A stretch of DNA of 64,000 bases from Croceivirga sp. (lineage in GTDB: Bacteria; Bacteroidota; Bacteroidia; Flavobacteriales; Flavobacteriaceae): the NCBI GenBank assembly GCA_028281025.1, contig JANQKR010000048.1:162101-226100 (forward strand), in the 5' to 3' direction. Within the stretch, counting starts at the first letter, position 1; every line of letters starts with the position of its first letter. Position numbers and translations under genes: made by a program. This document shows positions 16,948 to 25,637 of this stretch, one piece after another. The notes beneath the pieces are model-generated. The model ran no database searches. It saw nothing but the letters and a program-made list of their open reading frames with translations, and had not been told where the DNA came from.

Positions 16948-17907
16948 TTAGAGTGCCAAACTATCCCGAAGATGCAAATATTTGTTGGAATTTTGTCCCC
17001 AATAGGGGGTTTTTAAGGTTTTTAGCTTACTTCCCTTGGAAACCATGGTTTTTGCATTGGGACCGTAGCCACTTTTGAACGATTCTTCCCAGCTTTCAAT
17101 TTCATACGGGAATGTGGCACTGAAGTCAATGGTCAATTTGCGTTCCGTATTTTCATAAGCTATGGAATAGGAGCTGATACCATTGATAGTGCTGATCGAA
17201 GCCGTGGCCGTATAGGCCCGTATGGGATTGTGCTGTACCCGGAAATACTCCAATGCCGGTATGATTTCAATTTTACCCACCGGTAAATCCTGAGGGTTGA
17301 TTCGAATCCTGTTCCAAATTTCATTTTCCAAAATGGCTTTGTCCATGCTTAGGTTTTGGTCCGCTTCTCCTTCAAAATAACTGTGGGAGCTAAACTCAAA
17401 TGCTTCACGGTTGTTCAATTGTGCGTAGACATGGCCACACCATTCTTGAACGGAAAGACTGGATTTGAGTGCATGTTGGTTGTCATGGACAGGGTAAAAA
17501 GTACTGCTCATAATGGAATAAGGATAAATACCGGTAAGGTACTTTTTGGTTTTATTGAGTTTTAGCACGGGAATGTTGGTTGGGTTGTTCCCATCCGCCT
17601 TCACCTGCGCATCCGGCAGAAAAGGTTCCGTTACATAAATCAATACGGCCTTGCCCTCACGCAGTTCACCATAACGGGCCTGTTGCAATTGGTATGAGGT
17701 GATTTCGGCATCCCCGGCATACCAGTACTCCTTAAACTCTTGGGACAAAGGCTTTTTAGGGGTTGTCCCCTCTGTCTGGGCTTTGTCGGTATCCGTATTG
17801 ATGGCAAGTGTTTTTTCCGCTTTCTTGCCATGGGAACATGCTCCAATTGCGCAACTAAGGAATACGAGTATGCCAACACGCAATCCAAATTTTGACCCTT
17901 TTTTCAT
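16948..17907 (-). CDS. Lipoprotein of unknown function in the Maf neighbourhood
   Basis: 319 residues from ATG 17907. A lipobox Cys24 (AIGAC) marks an outer-membrane or periplasmic lipoprotein. The mature part contains EYWYAGDAEITSYQLQQARYGELREGKAVLIYVTEP and IYPYSIMSSTFYPV, conserved in a flavobacterial family that is often annotated as septum formation inhibitor although it has no Maf motif; the label likely comes from neighbours. The frame opens earlier (17925), but MKKGSKFGLRVG fits a signal peptide better. Function unknown. Confidence 0.8.
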   Translation of the reverse strand: MKKGSKFGLRVGILVFLSCAIGACSHGKKAEKTLAINTDTDKAQTEGTTPKKPLSQEFKEYWYAGDAEITSYQLQQARYGELREGKAVLIYVTEPFLPDAQVKADGNNPTNIPVLKLNKTKKYLTGIYPYSIMSSTFYPVHDNQHALKSSLSVQEWCGHVYAQLNNREAFEFSSHSYFEGEADQNLSMDKAILENEIWNRIRINPQDLPVGKIEIIPALEYFRVQHNPIRAYTATASISTINGISSYSIAYENTERKLTIDFSATFPYEIESWEESFKSGYGPNAKTMVSKGSKLKTLKTPYWGQNSNKYLHLRDSLAL

Positions 17908-17983
17908 AACAGTACGTTTTTGCAAATTTAATCAAGGTACTGCCTAAAACCATAATTTTGAACGGTCATATGGACGAAAAGGC

Positions 17984-18802
17984 CTATTTCCTTCGACTAA
18001 ATTTTCTTCGCAACCATTTCCATCGCCAAACCAGTATACCACCTGCTACGACCAATGGCCATATATTGAACAGCACAAGCACAAAGGTGGTAACAATGTT
18101 CCAACCATTTTCCAGGGCTTGGATGACCTTGCTTCCAAATGATTTTTCGTAGGAATCCGGTTCTTCCCGAAATGTTACCTTTTCATATATTCTTAAATTG
18201 ATTGTACTAAACTTTATTCTGTCCTCCAAATAACGTAACTGCCCCTCTTTGGCCTCAATTTCTTCGGTAATCTTTCTAATGGCTTCCTCTGCTTCCAAAA
18301 CCTCGGAAATCTTCCCGGTCCGGTTTTTTAAAATATCAATGTATCGTTCCCGGACTTCCTTTTTTGTTTTTAACCTGCCGGTAACATCAATATATTGCTC
18401 GGTGACATCATTGGATGATATGGAAACATTTTTCACAAAATTCCCTTGCCCTTTGAGATCTTCCATCAATGAAGTGAAATGCTCACTATCAACCCGTATG
18501 GTAATGCTGTTGGAGATTTCATAACTGGTATTGTTCAAATTCATTTTTGAAACAAAGGCATTGTACTTCTTGCAGATTTCATTGACCTTTTCGGTGGTTT
18601 CGTCCACACTTTTGACCTTTACTTCCACATTCCCGGTCCAAATCATTTTTCGATTCGAGATCTGCTGTGTTTCGGAATCTTGAAAGTCGGTGATTTTGGC
18701 CGTAGCTGTTTCATAAGTGGTGTCCGCAGCTACCTCTGAAGATTCTCCACCTCCACAAGTGGAAAGCATCACCAATAAACAGAACATTAGGGATATTTTC
18801 AT
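17984..18802 (-). CDS. DUF4349 lipoprotein
   Basis: 272 residues. A lipobox Cys16 (MLSTC) ends the signal peptide. The DUF4349 domain follows, recognised from MIWTGNVEVKVKSVDETTEKVNEICKKY and the coiled-coil region IRKITEEIEAKEGQLRYLEDRIKFSTINLRIYE. A C-terminal membrane span (VLFNIWPLVVAGGILVWRW) ends in a basic tail. It resembles envelope-anchored proteins spanning from an outer lipid anchor to the inner membrane. Function unknown; it lies between two genes of the Maf-KdsC neighbourhood. Confidence 0.88.
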   Translation of the reverse strand: MKISLMFCLLVMLSTCGGGESSEVAADTTYETATAKITDFQDSETQQISNRKMIWTGNVEVKVKSVDETTEKVNEICKKYNAFVSKMNLNNTSYEISNSITIRVDSEHFTSLMEDLKGQGNFVKNVSISSNDVTEQYIDVTGRLKTKKEVRERYIDILKNRTGKISEVLEAEEAIRKITEEIEAKEGQLRYLEDRIKFSTINLRIYEKVTFREEPDSYEKSFGSKVIQALENGWNIVTTFVLVLFNIWPLVVAGGILVWRWKWLRRKFSRRK

Positions 18803-18894
18803 GGTATCAGGAGTTTGAATGAATCGAAATGTAGAATGAATTCTTTATGGAACCCTGGCAATTAACGAAATGATAGGGATACTTTGTGATTTCC

Positions 18895-19488
18895 TTACCA
18901 TTCACTTAACATTTTGTAAACCAGATGGGTCGGTAGTCCCACTACATTGTTGTAGGAACCATGGATTTCCTCAATTCCTATGGCGCCCAACCATTCTTGA
19001 ATACCATAGGCGCCGGCCTTGTCAAAAGGTTGACAGGTTTGGATATAATAGTCGATTTCCTTTTGCTCGAGACGCTTAAATTTTACCTTGGTGACCGTAT
19101 GCGCCGTTTTCTGTTGTGTTGTGGTGGTAAAGCAGACAGAGGTAATGACCTCATGCCAATCCCCGGAAAGTTTTTGCAGCATTTGGGATGCTTCTTGGGA
19201 ATCAACGGCCTTTGCCAGGGACATTCCGTTCCACCATACCACGGTATCGGAGGTAATCAAAATCTCGTTTTCCCCAAGGGCGTCCTTAAAGGCGGATGCC
19301 TTCAATTCTGCCAAATAGTTCGATATCCCTTCCGCTTTTAATTCTTTGGGATGGATTTCATCCACGGGTTTTAAACGAATCTCAAATTCCAGCCCCAATT
19401 CCTCAAAAAACTTTTTTCGACGGGGGGAACCGGAGGCCAAAATGAGTTTGTACCCTTTTAGTTTCTCTGCAAGCGGATTTTCAGTCAT
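18895..19488 (-). CDS. maf: Maf-like nucleotide pyrophosphatase
   Basis: 197 residues, typical for Maf proteins, which hydrolyse non-canonical or selected nucleoside triphosphates to limit misincorporation. Family motifs are visible: LILASGSPRRKKFFEELG near the N-terminus, ITSDTVVWWNG in the middle, and DKAGAYGIQEWLGAIGIEEIHGSYNNVVGLP near the end. It overlaps the kdsC gene by 8 bp, so the two are translationally coupled. A role in cell division is historical; the enzymatic role is the safer call. Confidence 0.92.
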   Translation of the reverse strand: MTENPLAEKLKGYKLILASGSPRRKKFFEELGLEFEIRLKPVDEIHPKELKAEGISNYLAELKASAFKDALGENEILITSDTVVWWNGMSLAKAVDSQEASQMLQKLSGDWHEVITSVCFTTTTQQKTAHTVTKVKFKRLEQKEIDYYIQTCQPFDKAGAYGIQEWLGAIGIEEIHGSYNNVVGLPTHLVYKMLSEW

Positions 19489-20008
19489 TTTTGGAACTGA
19501 AGTTGTTTTCCCAGTCGCCCCGAACTTTTAGGACCTGTTCAATAATATCCCGTACGCAACCTTCCCCGCCATTTTTATGGGACACATAATCGCAGATGGC
19601 CTTGACCTCGGCTATCGCATTTTGGGGACAGGTGGCCAATTTTACACGTCTCATAGGGGGGATATCGGGCATATCATCACCCATGTACAAAACATTTTCC
19701 GGGTTAATGTTGTGGATGTCCAAATACTCCTCCAGGGGTTCTTCCTTATAGTGTGCTCCAAGATAAATATCGGTAATGCCCAGGCCTTTTAATCGATCTT
19801 TTACCCCTTGGTTGCTTCCTCCGGTAATAATGCAAATATTGTACCCCTTGATCAATGCGGTCTTAAGGGCATAACCGTCTTTTACATTCATTTTCCGTAA
19901 CATCTCACCCGAAGTGGTCACTAAGATGGTCCCATCGGTCAGTACGCCATCAACATCAAAGATAAAAGTGGAGATGTCCTTCAGGTATTCCTTATAGTTC
20001 TTTTTCAT
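19481..20008 (-). CDS. kdsC: KdsC-type HAD phosphatase (Kdo-8-phosphate phosphatase)
   Basis: 175 residues, the length of a cap-less HAD phosphatase. FDVDGVLTDG (Asp18 nucleophile, Asp20 acid-base), IITGGSNQGV and YMGDDMPDIPPMRRV (Mg-binding Asp pair) are the four HAD motifs in order. KdsC removes phosphate from Kdo-8-phosphate in lipopolysaccharide inner-core synthesis. Its start overlaps the DUF2520 gene by 17 bp, and its end overlaps maf by 8 bp. The exact substrate cannot be proven from sequence; other sugar-acid phosphates are possible. Confidence 0.88.
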   Translation of the reverse strand: MKKNYKEYLKDISTFIFDVDGVLTDGTILVTTSGEMLRKMNVKDGYALKTALIKGYNICIITGGSNQGVKDRLKGLGITDIYLGAHYKEEPLEEYLDIHNINPENVLYMGDDMPDIPPMRRVKLATCPQNAIAEVKAICDYVSHKNGGEGCVRDIIEQVLKVRGDWENNFSSKND

Positions 20009-20753
20009 ACAATTCCTTAATCGATTCGCCCAGTAATTGATAAATTTTTTGTTGAAGTGGGTCTTGTAATTGGCTGATATGCTGTTGCATGGTAACGATA
20101 TCGTTTCTCCTGGCGGGGCCAGTCTGTGCTTCTTTGGGTGACAAATGTCGGATTTTGTTCACGGTTTCTAAAATCAACGGGAGCAATAAGTGGAAAGGGA
20201 TTTTGTTTTCCGCACAGATTTCGTGGGCCATATGGTACAGGTGATTTGGGTAATTGTTTACCAAAACCGCACAGAGATGGAGCTTTTTCCGCTGAGCGGA
20301 CGAAATCCTGTATACATGGTTACTTATTGATTTTCCCAGGGTTTCCAGAAGCAAAAGATTTTCCTCACCTTCGGCTTCAATACAAATGGGAATTTCATGG
20401 AAATCGACTTCATTCCCTTTGGTGAAGGTCTGCAAAGGATAGAACACCCCACGTTGCTTGGATTTAATGGCATCCATGGGAACACTTCCGGAAGTATGGA
20501 CCACTATCCCCATTTTACCCCTTAAAATTTTGGAGACTTCGGTCACTGAAGAATCCGAAACGGCCAAAATATACATATCCGCCTCGGCTATCTTCGCTAT
20601 GGAAGAGGTAGTGGAAACTTTTGGTTCAAAATCCCTTAAGGCCTTGCTGTTCCTCCCGTATACTTGGTGAACCGTAACATCCTTTGATTTGGAAAAGGCA
20701 TGGAATAAGTGATGGGCCACATTCCCCGTTCCTAGAAGTACTACGCTAAGCAT
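19992..20753 (-). CDS. DUF2520 Rossmann-fold protein
   Basis: 253 residues from ATG 20753; the frame continues to a TTG at 20759. The N-terminus LSVVLLGTGNVAHHLFHAF is a GxGxxA nucleotide-binding loop, and VHTSGSVPMDAI with GVFYPLQTFTKG is the conserved centre of the DUF2520/F420-like NADP oxidoreductase superfamily. The C-terminal half is helical (YPNHLYHMAHEICAENKIPFHLLLPLI). It probably binds NAD(P) and oxidises or reduces a small substrate in the cytoplasm. It is first of a three-gene overlapping run with kdsC and maf. Confidence 0.85.
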   Translation of the reverse strand: MLSVVLLGTGNVAHHLFHAFSKSKDVTVHQVYGRNSKALRDFEPKVSTTSSIAKIAEADMYILAVSDSSVTEVSKILRGKMGIVVHTSGSVPMDAIKSKQRGVFYPLQTFTKGNEVDFHEIPICIEAEGEENLLLLETLGKSISNHVYRISSAQRKKLHLCAVLVNNYPNHLYHMAHEICAENKIPFHLLLPLILETVNKIRHLSPKEAQTGPARRNDIVTMQQHISQLQDPLQQKIYQLLGESIKELYEKEL

Positions 20754-20853
20754 GCCCAAAAGTACGAACTTGAAATAGCCTTTTTAAAAAGAATTAACGG
20801 TTTTGTTTAAGAATTTGATGGACAAACGATTCCGTTAAATCACTTCTAGGTCG

Positions 20854-20861
20854 TAATTTTG
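20854..20861 (+). promoter_or_regulatory. -7 box of the cytochrome c biogenesis gene
   Basis: TAATTTTG is a full TAnnTTTG match. It decides the start of the next gene: the longer frame would open at a TTG inside this box, so translation must begin at ATG 20883. Confidence 0.55.
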
Positions 20862-20882
20862 CAAGCCGAAAGCGAATGCCCT

Positions 20883-23800
20883 ATGTTCGAGTTATTGAAG
20901 AAAACACTGTTCTCCACCAAATTAATGGCCGTACTCTTCTTGCTTTTCGCAGCCGCCATGGGAATAGGCACCTTTATTGAAAGTTGGTACAGTACCGAAA
21001 CCGCTCGGATTTACATTTACAATGCCACTTGGTTTGAAGCCATTATGGTGTTTTTTGTCATCAACTTTTTTGGCAACATTTATAGATACAATTTGTTACA
21101 GTGGAAGAAATGGCCGGTTTTGGTATTGCACCTATCCTGGATACTAATCATTGTTGGGGCATTTGTAACACGTTACATCAGTTTTGAGGGAATGATGCCC
21201 ATTCGGGAGGGGAATTCAGAAAAGGTATTTTATTCCGATAAAACCTATCTCACGGCTTATATAGATGGACCAATTGATGGGCAGAACCGCAGAAAGGTAC
21301 TCGAGGATGATATTTTGGTAACCCCGGAAGGAAAACGTTCCAGTCTCCCCTGGAACGATGATTTTAATGGGCAAGCTTTTTCCATTGCCTTTGTGGATTT
21401 TATCAAAGGGGCAAAAGAAGGTTTGGTTCCTGATGAAAAAGGCAAGGAATATCTAAAAATAGTGGAGGCTGGTGATGGCCAGAGGCACGAGCACTACTTG
21501 GAGAACAATTCCATTGCCAGTATTCATAACGTGCTCTTTGCTTTGAACAAGGAGACCAAAGGGGCCATCAATATTTTTTATAGGGACGGGGAATTTCAAA
21601 TTCAATCGCCATTTGAAGGACAGTACATGCGAATGGCGGACCAGTTTCAAGGGGAATTGGTAAAAGACAGTATTCAACCCTTGCAACTACGTTCCCTGTA
21701 CACTACCGCCGGAATGCAATTTGTGATCCCGGAACCCTTGGTGAAAGGCTCTTATGGCGTGGTTAAGGTCCCTGAAAATGAAATGAATGAGCAAACCCAG
21801 GATGCATTGGTGGTGGCGGTGACCGTAAATGGGGAAACTGTGGAGAAGAGACTTCTGGGCAGTCAAGGGCCTTCTGACTTTTCTGATAAGTTTACCCTTA
21901 ATGGGCTCGATTTTTCACTTCGATATGGTTCCAAGGTTTATGAGTTACCGTTCAATGTACGGTTGAACGATTTTATAGCGGAGAAGTACCCAGGAACGGA
22001 AAGCAGCTACAAGTCCTTTATGAGCAAAGTGACCATTGAAGATGAACGCCCATATGACTATGACATTTTTATGAACCATATTTTGGACCATAGGGGATAC
22101 CGCTTTTTCCAGTCCAGTTTTATGCCGGATGAAAAAGGCACGGTGCTCAGTGTAAACCATGATCAATGGGGCACATGGATTACCTATATTGGGTATTTTC
22201 TTTTATATATTGGACTGTTGGGCATCATGTTCTTTGGCAAAACCCGTTTTAAGGAGCTGGCAAAATCCCTGGACAAAGTGAAAAGGAAAAAGGCAACTTT
22301 GGCCGCCGTACTGCTCCTTTGTTTTGGTTTGCACACTTACGGACAAGAACCACCACATGAAGACCATACGGGCTTGCCCACCCAGGCACAGATAGATTCC
22401 GTGATTCGTGCGACAACGGTGGATGTGGCCCATGCCGATAAGTTTGGGGAAATTGTCATCCAGGATGAGGGGGGACGAATGAAGCCCTTGCATACCTTTA
22501 CCTCGGAATTGCTACGTAAGCTCAGTGGAAAGGACAAATTCAAGGATCTAAATTCGGATCAGGTATTTCTCTCCATGATGTTGAATCCCCCGCTATGGTA
22601 TAATGTCGATTTTATCAATGTAGGGGAAAGGCAAAACGATAGTATCCGACAGATCATTGGCGCAGAAGGCGGGCAGAAATTTATAAATGCCACGGATTTG
22701 TTCGATGCTACCGGTATGTACAAGCTAAAACCGTATCTGGAAGCGGCAACGTCCACCACAAATCCCAATAAGTTCCAAAAGGATTTTATTAAGGTACATG
22801 AGCGCATAGGGTTGTTAAATATGGCCCTGAGCGGACAGATTCTAAAGATTTTTCCGCTTTTGAACGATGAAAACAACAAATGGATTTCGGCAGTCGAGTT
22901 TCGCTCCGGACAGTATCAGGTGCAAGATTCCCTATATGCCAACTTTATGGCAAACGGCTTGCCCTATTATCTGAACACACTTCAAAATTCCATCGCTACC
23001 GGGGATTATTCGGAATCGAATAAACTCTTGGAAGCCTTTAAACAGAATCAAAGGAATCATGGTCAGGAAGTACTGCCCACTGAAAAGAAGGTCAAGACCG
23101 AAATCCTGTACAACAAGCTGGATATTTTTAACCGTTTGTTCAAGTATTATGGAATGGTCGGATTATTACTGTTTATCGTATTGGTGCTTCGTATTTTTAA
23201 GGATAGGGAGATTTGGAAAGCGGCCACCTACTTTTTAAAAGGAATCATAATCCTCTTCTTTATTTGGCATACCGCTGGGTTGGTCCTTCGTTGGTACATC
23301 TCTGGCCACGCCCCTTGGAGTGATGCGTACGAAAGCATTTTATATGTGGCTTGGGCTACCCTGGCCATGGGACTGGCCTTTGGTAGGAAAAGTGAATTGA
23401 CCATTGCGGCCAGTACTTTTGTCACCTCTATGTTATTATGGATTGCCCATCAAAGTTGGGTAGACCCCTCCATAGCCAATCTGGTCCCCGTCTTGGACAG
23501 CTATTGGCTTATGATCCATGTAGCGGTCATTGTGGGCAGTTATGGACCGTTGACCGTGGGAATGATCTTGGGGGTCGTATCCCTATTGCTCATTATCCTT
23601 ACCACCAAGGAGAACAAGAAGAAAATGGAACTGAACCTCAAAGAACTGACCATCATAAATGAACTGGCACTTACCGTAGGTTTGGTGATGTTGACCATTG
23701 GTAATTTTTTGGGGGGCCAATGGGCCAATGAGAGCTGGGGGCGTTATTGGGGCTGGGATCCCAAAGAGACCTGGGCCTTGGTTTCCATAATGATATACGC

Positions 23801-24056
23801 CTTTGTGCTCCACATGCGATTGGTCCCTGCACTTAAGGGAAGGTGGTTGTTCAACTTTATGAGCGTGGCGGCCTTTGGTGCCATTATGATGACCTATTTT
23901 GGGGTCAACTTTTATTTGGTGGGGCTACATAGCTATGCACAATCCGGTTCTGCGGCGATTACCCCGGACTATGTAAAGTACATTGTTTTGGCCGTTATTC
24001 TTCTTGGAGGTATTAGTTACTGGAGGTATAGGGCGAATTACGTACAAGCAAAATAG
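20883..24056 (+). CDS. Fused ResB-CcsA cytochrome c biogenesis protein
   Basis: 1057 residues, a single-chain system II cytochrome c maturation protein as found in Bacteroidota. The N-terminal half is ResB-like, with four membrane spans (about 15-115 and 415-440) and a large periplasmic domain. The C-terminal half is CcsA-like with about eight helices and the haem-handling segment WANESWGRYWGWDPKETWALVS (tryptophan-rich WWD motif). A short segment around residues 470-480 (LLLCFGLHTYGQ) looks like a second hydrophobic start within the fusion. It attaches haem to periplasmic c-type cytochromes for respiration. Confidence 0.95.
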   Translation: MFELLKKTLFSTKLMAVLFLLFAAAMGIGTFIESWYSTETARIYIYNATWFEAIMVFFVINFFGNIYRYNLLQWKKWPVLVLHLSWILIIVGAFVTRYISFEGMMPIREGNSEKVFYSDKTYLTAYIDGPIDGQNRRKVLEDDILVTPEGKRSSLPWNDDFNGQAFSIAFVDFIKGAKEGLVPDEKGKEYLKIVEAGDGQRHEHYLENNSIASIHNVLFALNKETKGAINIFYRDGEFQIQSPFEGQYMRMADQFQGELVKDSIQPLQLRSLYTTAGMQFVIPEPLVKGSYGVVKVPENEMNEQTQDALVVAVTVNGETVEKRLLGSQGPSDFSDKFTLNGLDFSLRYGSKVYELPFNVRLNDFIAEKYPGTESSYKSFMSKVTIEDERPYDYDIFMNHILDHRGYRFFQSSFMPDEKGTVLSVNHDQWGTWITYIGYFLLYIGLLGIMFFGKTRFKELAKSLDKVKRKKATLAAVLLLCFGLHTYGQEPPHEDHTGLPTQAQIDSVIRATTVDVAHADKFGEIVIQDEGGRMKPLHTFTSELLRKLSGKDKFKDLNSDQVFLSMMLNPPLWYNVDFINVGERQNDSIRQIIGAEGGQKFINATDLFDATGMYKLKPYLEAATSTTNPNKFQKDFIKVHERIGLLNMALSGQILKIFPLLNDENNKWISAVEFRSGQYQVQDSLYANFMANGLPYYLNTLQNSIATGDYSESNKLLEAFKQNQRNHGQEVLPTEKKVKTEILYNKLDIFNRLFKYYGMVGLLLFIVLVLRIFKDREIWKAATYFLKGIIILFFIWHTAGLVLRWYISGHAPWSDAYESILYVAWATLAMGLAFGRKSELTIAASTFVTSMLLWIAHQSWVDPSIANLVPVLDSYWLMIHVAVIVGSYGPLTVGMILGVVSLLLIILTTKENKKKMELNLKELTIINELALTVGLVMLTIGNFLGGQWANESWGRYWGWDPKETWALVSIMIYAFVLHMRLVPALKGRWLFNFMSVAAFGAIMMTYFGVNFYLVGLHSYAQSGSAAITPDYVKYIVLAVILLGGISYWRYRANYVQAK

Positions 24057-24058
24057 CT

Positions 24059-24130
24059 GTCATTCCGAACGAGCGAAGTGAGGAGGAACCGTTTTGGATT
24101 TCTCACTGCCGTTTGCAGATTTGAAATGAC
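24059..24130 (+). repeat. Dispersed palindromic repeat between convergent genes
   Basis: A 72-bp element bounded by GTCATT and AATGAC, with internal CCGAACGAGCGAAGTGAG and a partial complement CTCACTGCC. It resembles the REP-like elements often seen in Bacteroidota intergenic gaps. It fills most of the 87-bp gap between convergent genes and could form a long hairpin serving both as terminator. Confidence 0.55.
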
Positions 24131-24143
24131 CTAATGTTTCTAT

Positions 24144-25421
24144 TCACTCCATTAGCAAGCCCATCAATTCCTCGGCGGCTACCTTTCCTTTTTCCCTTAA
24201 AAAATCCCTTGGGGTGTTGTCACCCAATTCAAATACGATTGCGGGCATTCCATGGGCTACAAAAAAATGGTTTCTGGAGACCATGGTCGGCGTCACTTTT
24301 TGGGAAGCACTGATATTGGTCTTTTTTGAAGGCAAACGATTTGAGATGCGCGTAATCCAATCAAATACTATTTTACCCCTTTCCCCAGTGACCGTGGTAT
24401 CCAAAGGATAGTAGATATCATCCCAGGTGGAGTGGAAGTCGACCCCAAAAACAAATTCGTACCCATCCTCACGTTTTTGCTTTAAAAAATCGCGGATTGC
24501 CCTGGTCTCGGGTTGATTGAATTCCTGCCAATCCCGGTTGAGGTCAATACCACCGGAATTGTGTCTCCAGTTTCCATTGTCCACCCCATCGGGATTCATC
24601 AAGGGTACATTAAAGACCGTGAATTTTTTCCGAAATGCCCTGGCTTGATCCGAATCTCCCGCAAGGGTTTCCATAAAGGACTTCATGGCCAAAAAACCGG
24701 TTACTTCCGGTGGGTGTTGACGGGAAATGATCACCAATGCCTTTTTTGAAGCACCTTCGTCCACTTCCATAAGGTTCATTGTACGACCTTCCCGACTCTT
24801 CCCAATTTCATAATTGGATATAAATTGTTTTTGGGAAAGGGAATCCACCCATTGTCCCACTCTTTTGGAGGGATACAATTCTTGGGCAGTTATCCAAATT
24901 GGCTTTTCGTCCACCCGAACCGTGACCTCTACAAATTCTGGGACAGCTTTTAATCCAAACGCTCCCTCCCCTGGGTTGATGGCCTTGAATTGGGTACTGT
25001 CCAGGGCCTTAAAATGCAGGCCATCATGGCTTATTTTTGGGTAGTATCGACTTCGACTGTCCTGATACGTTAGTTTTAAGGTAATTTCCTGTGCTGTGCT
25101 ACTCCAAACTTTAAAACCATACCAAGGACTAGGGTTTATGGGGGTGTTTTCTGCAGTAAACCAAAGGGTGTAATGGGTATTGGAATCCTGGGCAACACCA
25201 TTTAAACGGGCCCCATCGAACTGATTGCTGAAAAAAACCGTACTGTCCTGAAAAGCCCAGATTCCTTTCCATTGTCGCTGTACCGGTTTCGTTTTGGTAG
25301 ACACAATCGGAGTGGGACCTTGCCCTTGATATCCCGATTTTTCGGCCGCAGGTTTGGTGTTTTTACAAGCGAAAAGCACTAGAAAAAAAACGGTGACAAT
25401 GGGTATGGAATGTATTTTCAT
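24144..25421 (-). CDS. M14 zinc carboxypeptidase lipoprotein
   Basis: 425 residues with a lipobox Cys (LVLFAC). An N-terminal beta-rich domain (about 45-190) precedes the M14 peptidase domain: ISRQHPPEVTG gives the zinc His and Glu, RNWRHNSGGIDLNRDW resembles the substrate-binding Arg/Asn region, VDFHSTW the third zinc His, and VFELGDNTP the catalytic Glu. It probably trims peptides at the outer membrane or periplasm. It is convergent with the cytochrome c biogenesis gene and divergent from the MATE exporter. Confidence 0.87.
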   Translation of the reverse strand: MKIHSIPIVTVFFLVLFACKNTKPAAEKSGYQGQGPTPIVSTKTKPVQRQWKGIWAFQDSTVFFSNQFDGARLNGVAQDSNTHYTLWFTAENTPINPSPWYGFKVWSSTAQEITLKLTYQDSRSRYYPKISHDGLHFKALDSTQFKAINPGEGAFGLKAVPEFVEVTVRVDEKPIWITAQELYPSKRVGQWVDSLSQKQFISNYEIGKSREGRTMNLMEVDEGASKKALVIISRQHPPEVTGFLAMKSFMETLAGDSDQARAFRKKFTVFNVPLMNPDGVDNGNWRHNSGGIDLNRDWQEFNQPETRAIRDFLKQKREDGYEFVFGVDFHSTWDDIYYPLDTTVTGERGKIVFDWITRISNRLPSKKTNISASQKVTPTMVSRNHFFVAHGMPAIVFELGDNTPRDFLREKGKVAAEELMGLLME

Positions 25422-25507
25422 GATTCTTGAATTAGCCTATGGAAAAATATGGATTTTTAAGAAAGTTATGGTTTTGATGTTATTTTCAAAAGTTTTATGC
25501 ATCTTTG

Positions 25508-25637
25508 CACCATCATGAAGTAATAGAAATTATGAACACACTGGCATTTTTGGATCTGTTCCCGACCAAGTAACCGAAAGGGAGTTTTTGGTTACACGCT
25601 AGTTTTCTTCATTTTTTAACATCATAATTTCTAAATC
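25508..25637 (+). promoter_or_regulatory. Structured leader with 13-codon upstream ORF before the MATE gene
   Basis: A 12-bp perfect inverted repeat TAGAAATTATGA (25524-25535) and TCATAATTTCTA (25622-25633) encloses the leader; the second arm ends 4 nt before the MATE ATG. Inside are a ten-pair hairpin (25570-25579 with 25586-25595) and an upstream ORF (25532-25573) encoding MNTLAFLDLFPTK, whose start lies in the first arm and whose stop enters the hairpin. TTTTTGG occurs twice (25547, 25585) and can compete for CCGAAA (25574-25579). The -7 box is probably CATCTTTG at 25500. An attenuation role is inference. Confidence 0.55.

Noticed and set aside
16948..17907. Lipoprotein considered as a Maf protein because of its neighbours
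   Set aside because: It has a lipobox and none of the Maf motifs; the real Maf is at 18895-19488.
20859..20882. N-terminal extension of the cytochrome c biogenesis protein from TTG 20859
   Set aside because: This start falls within the -7 box TAATTTTG; ATG 20883 follows it.
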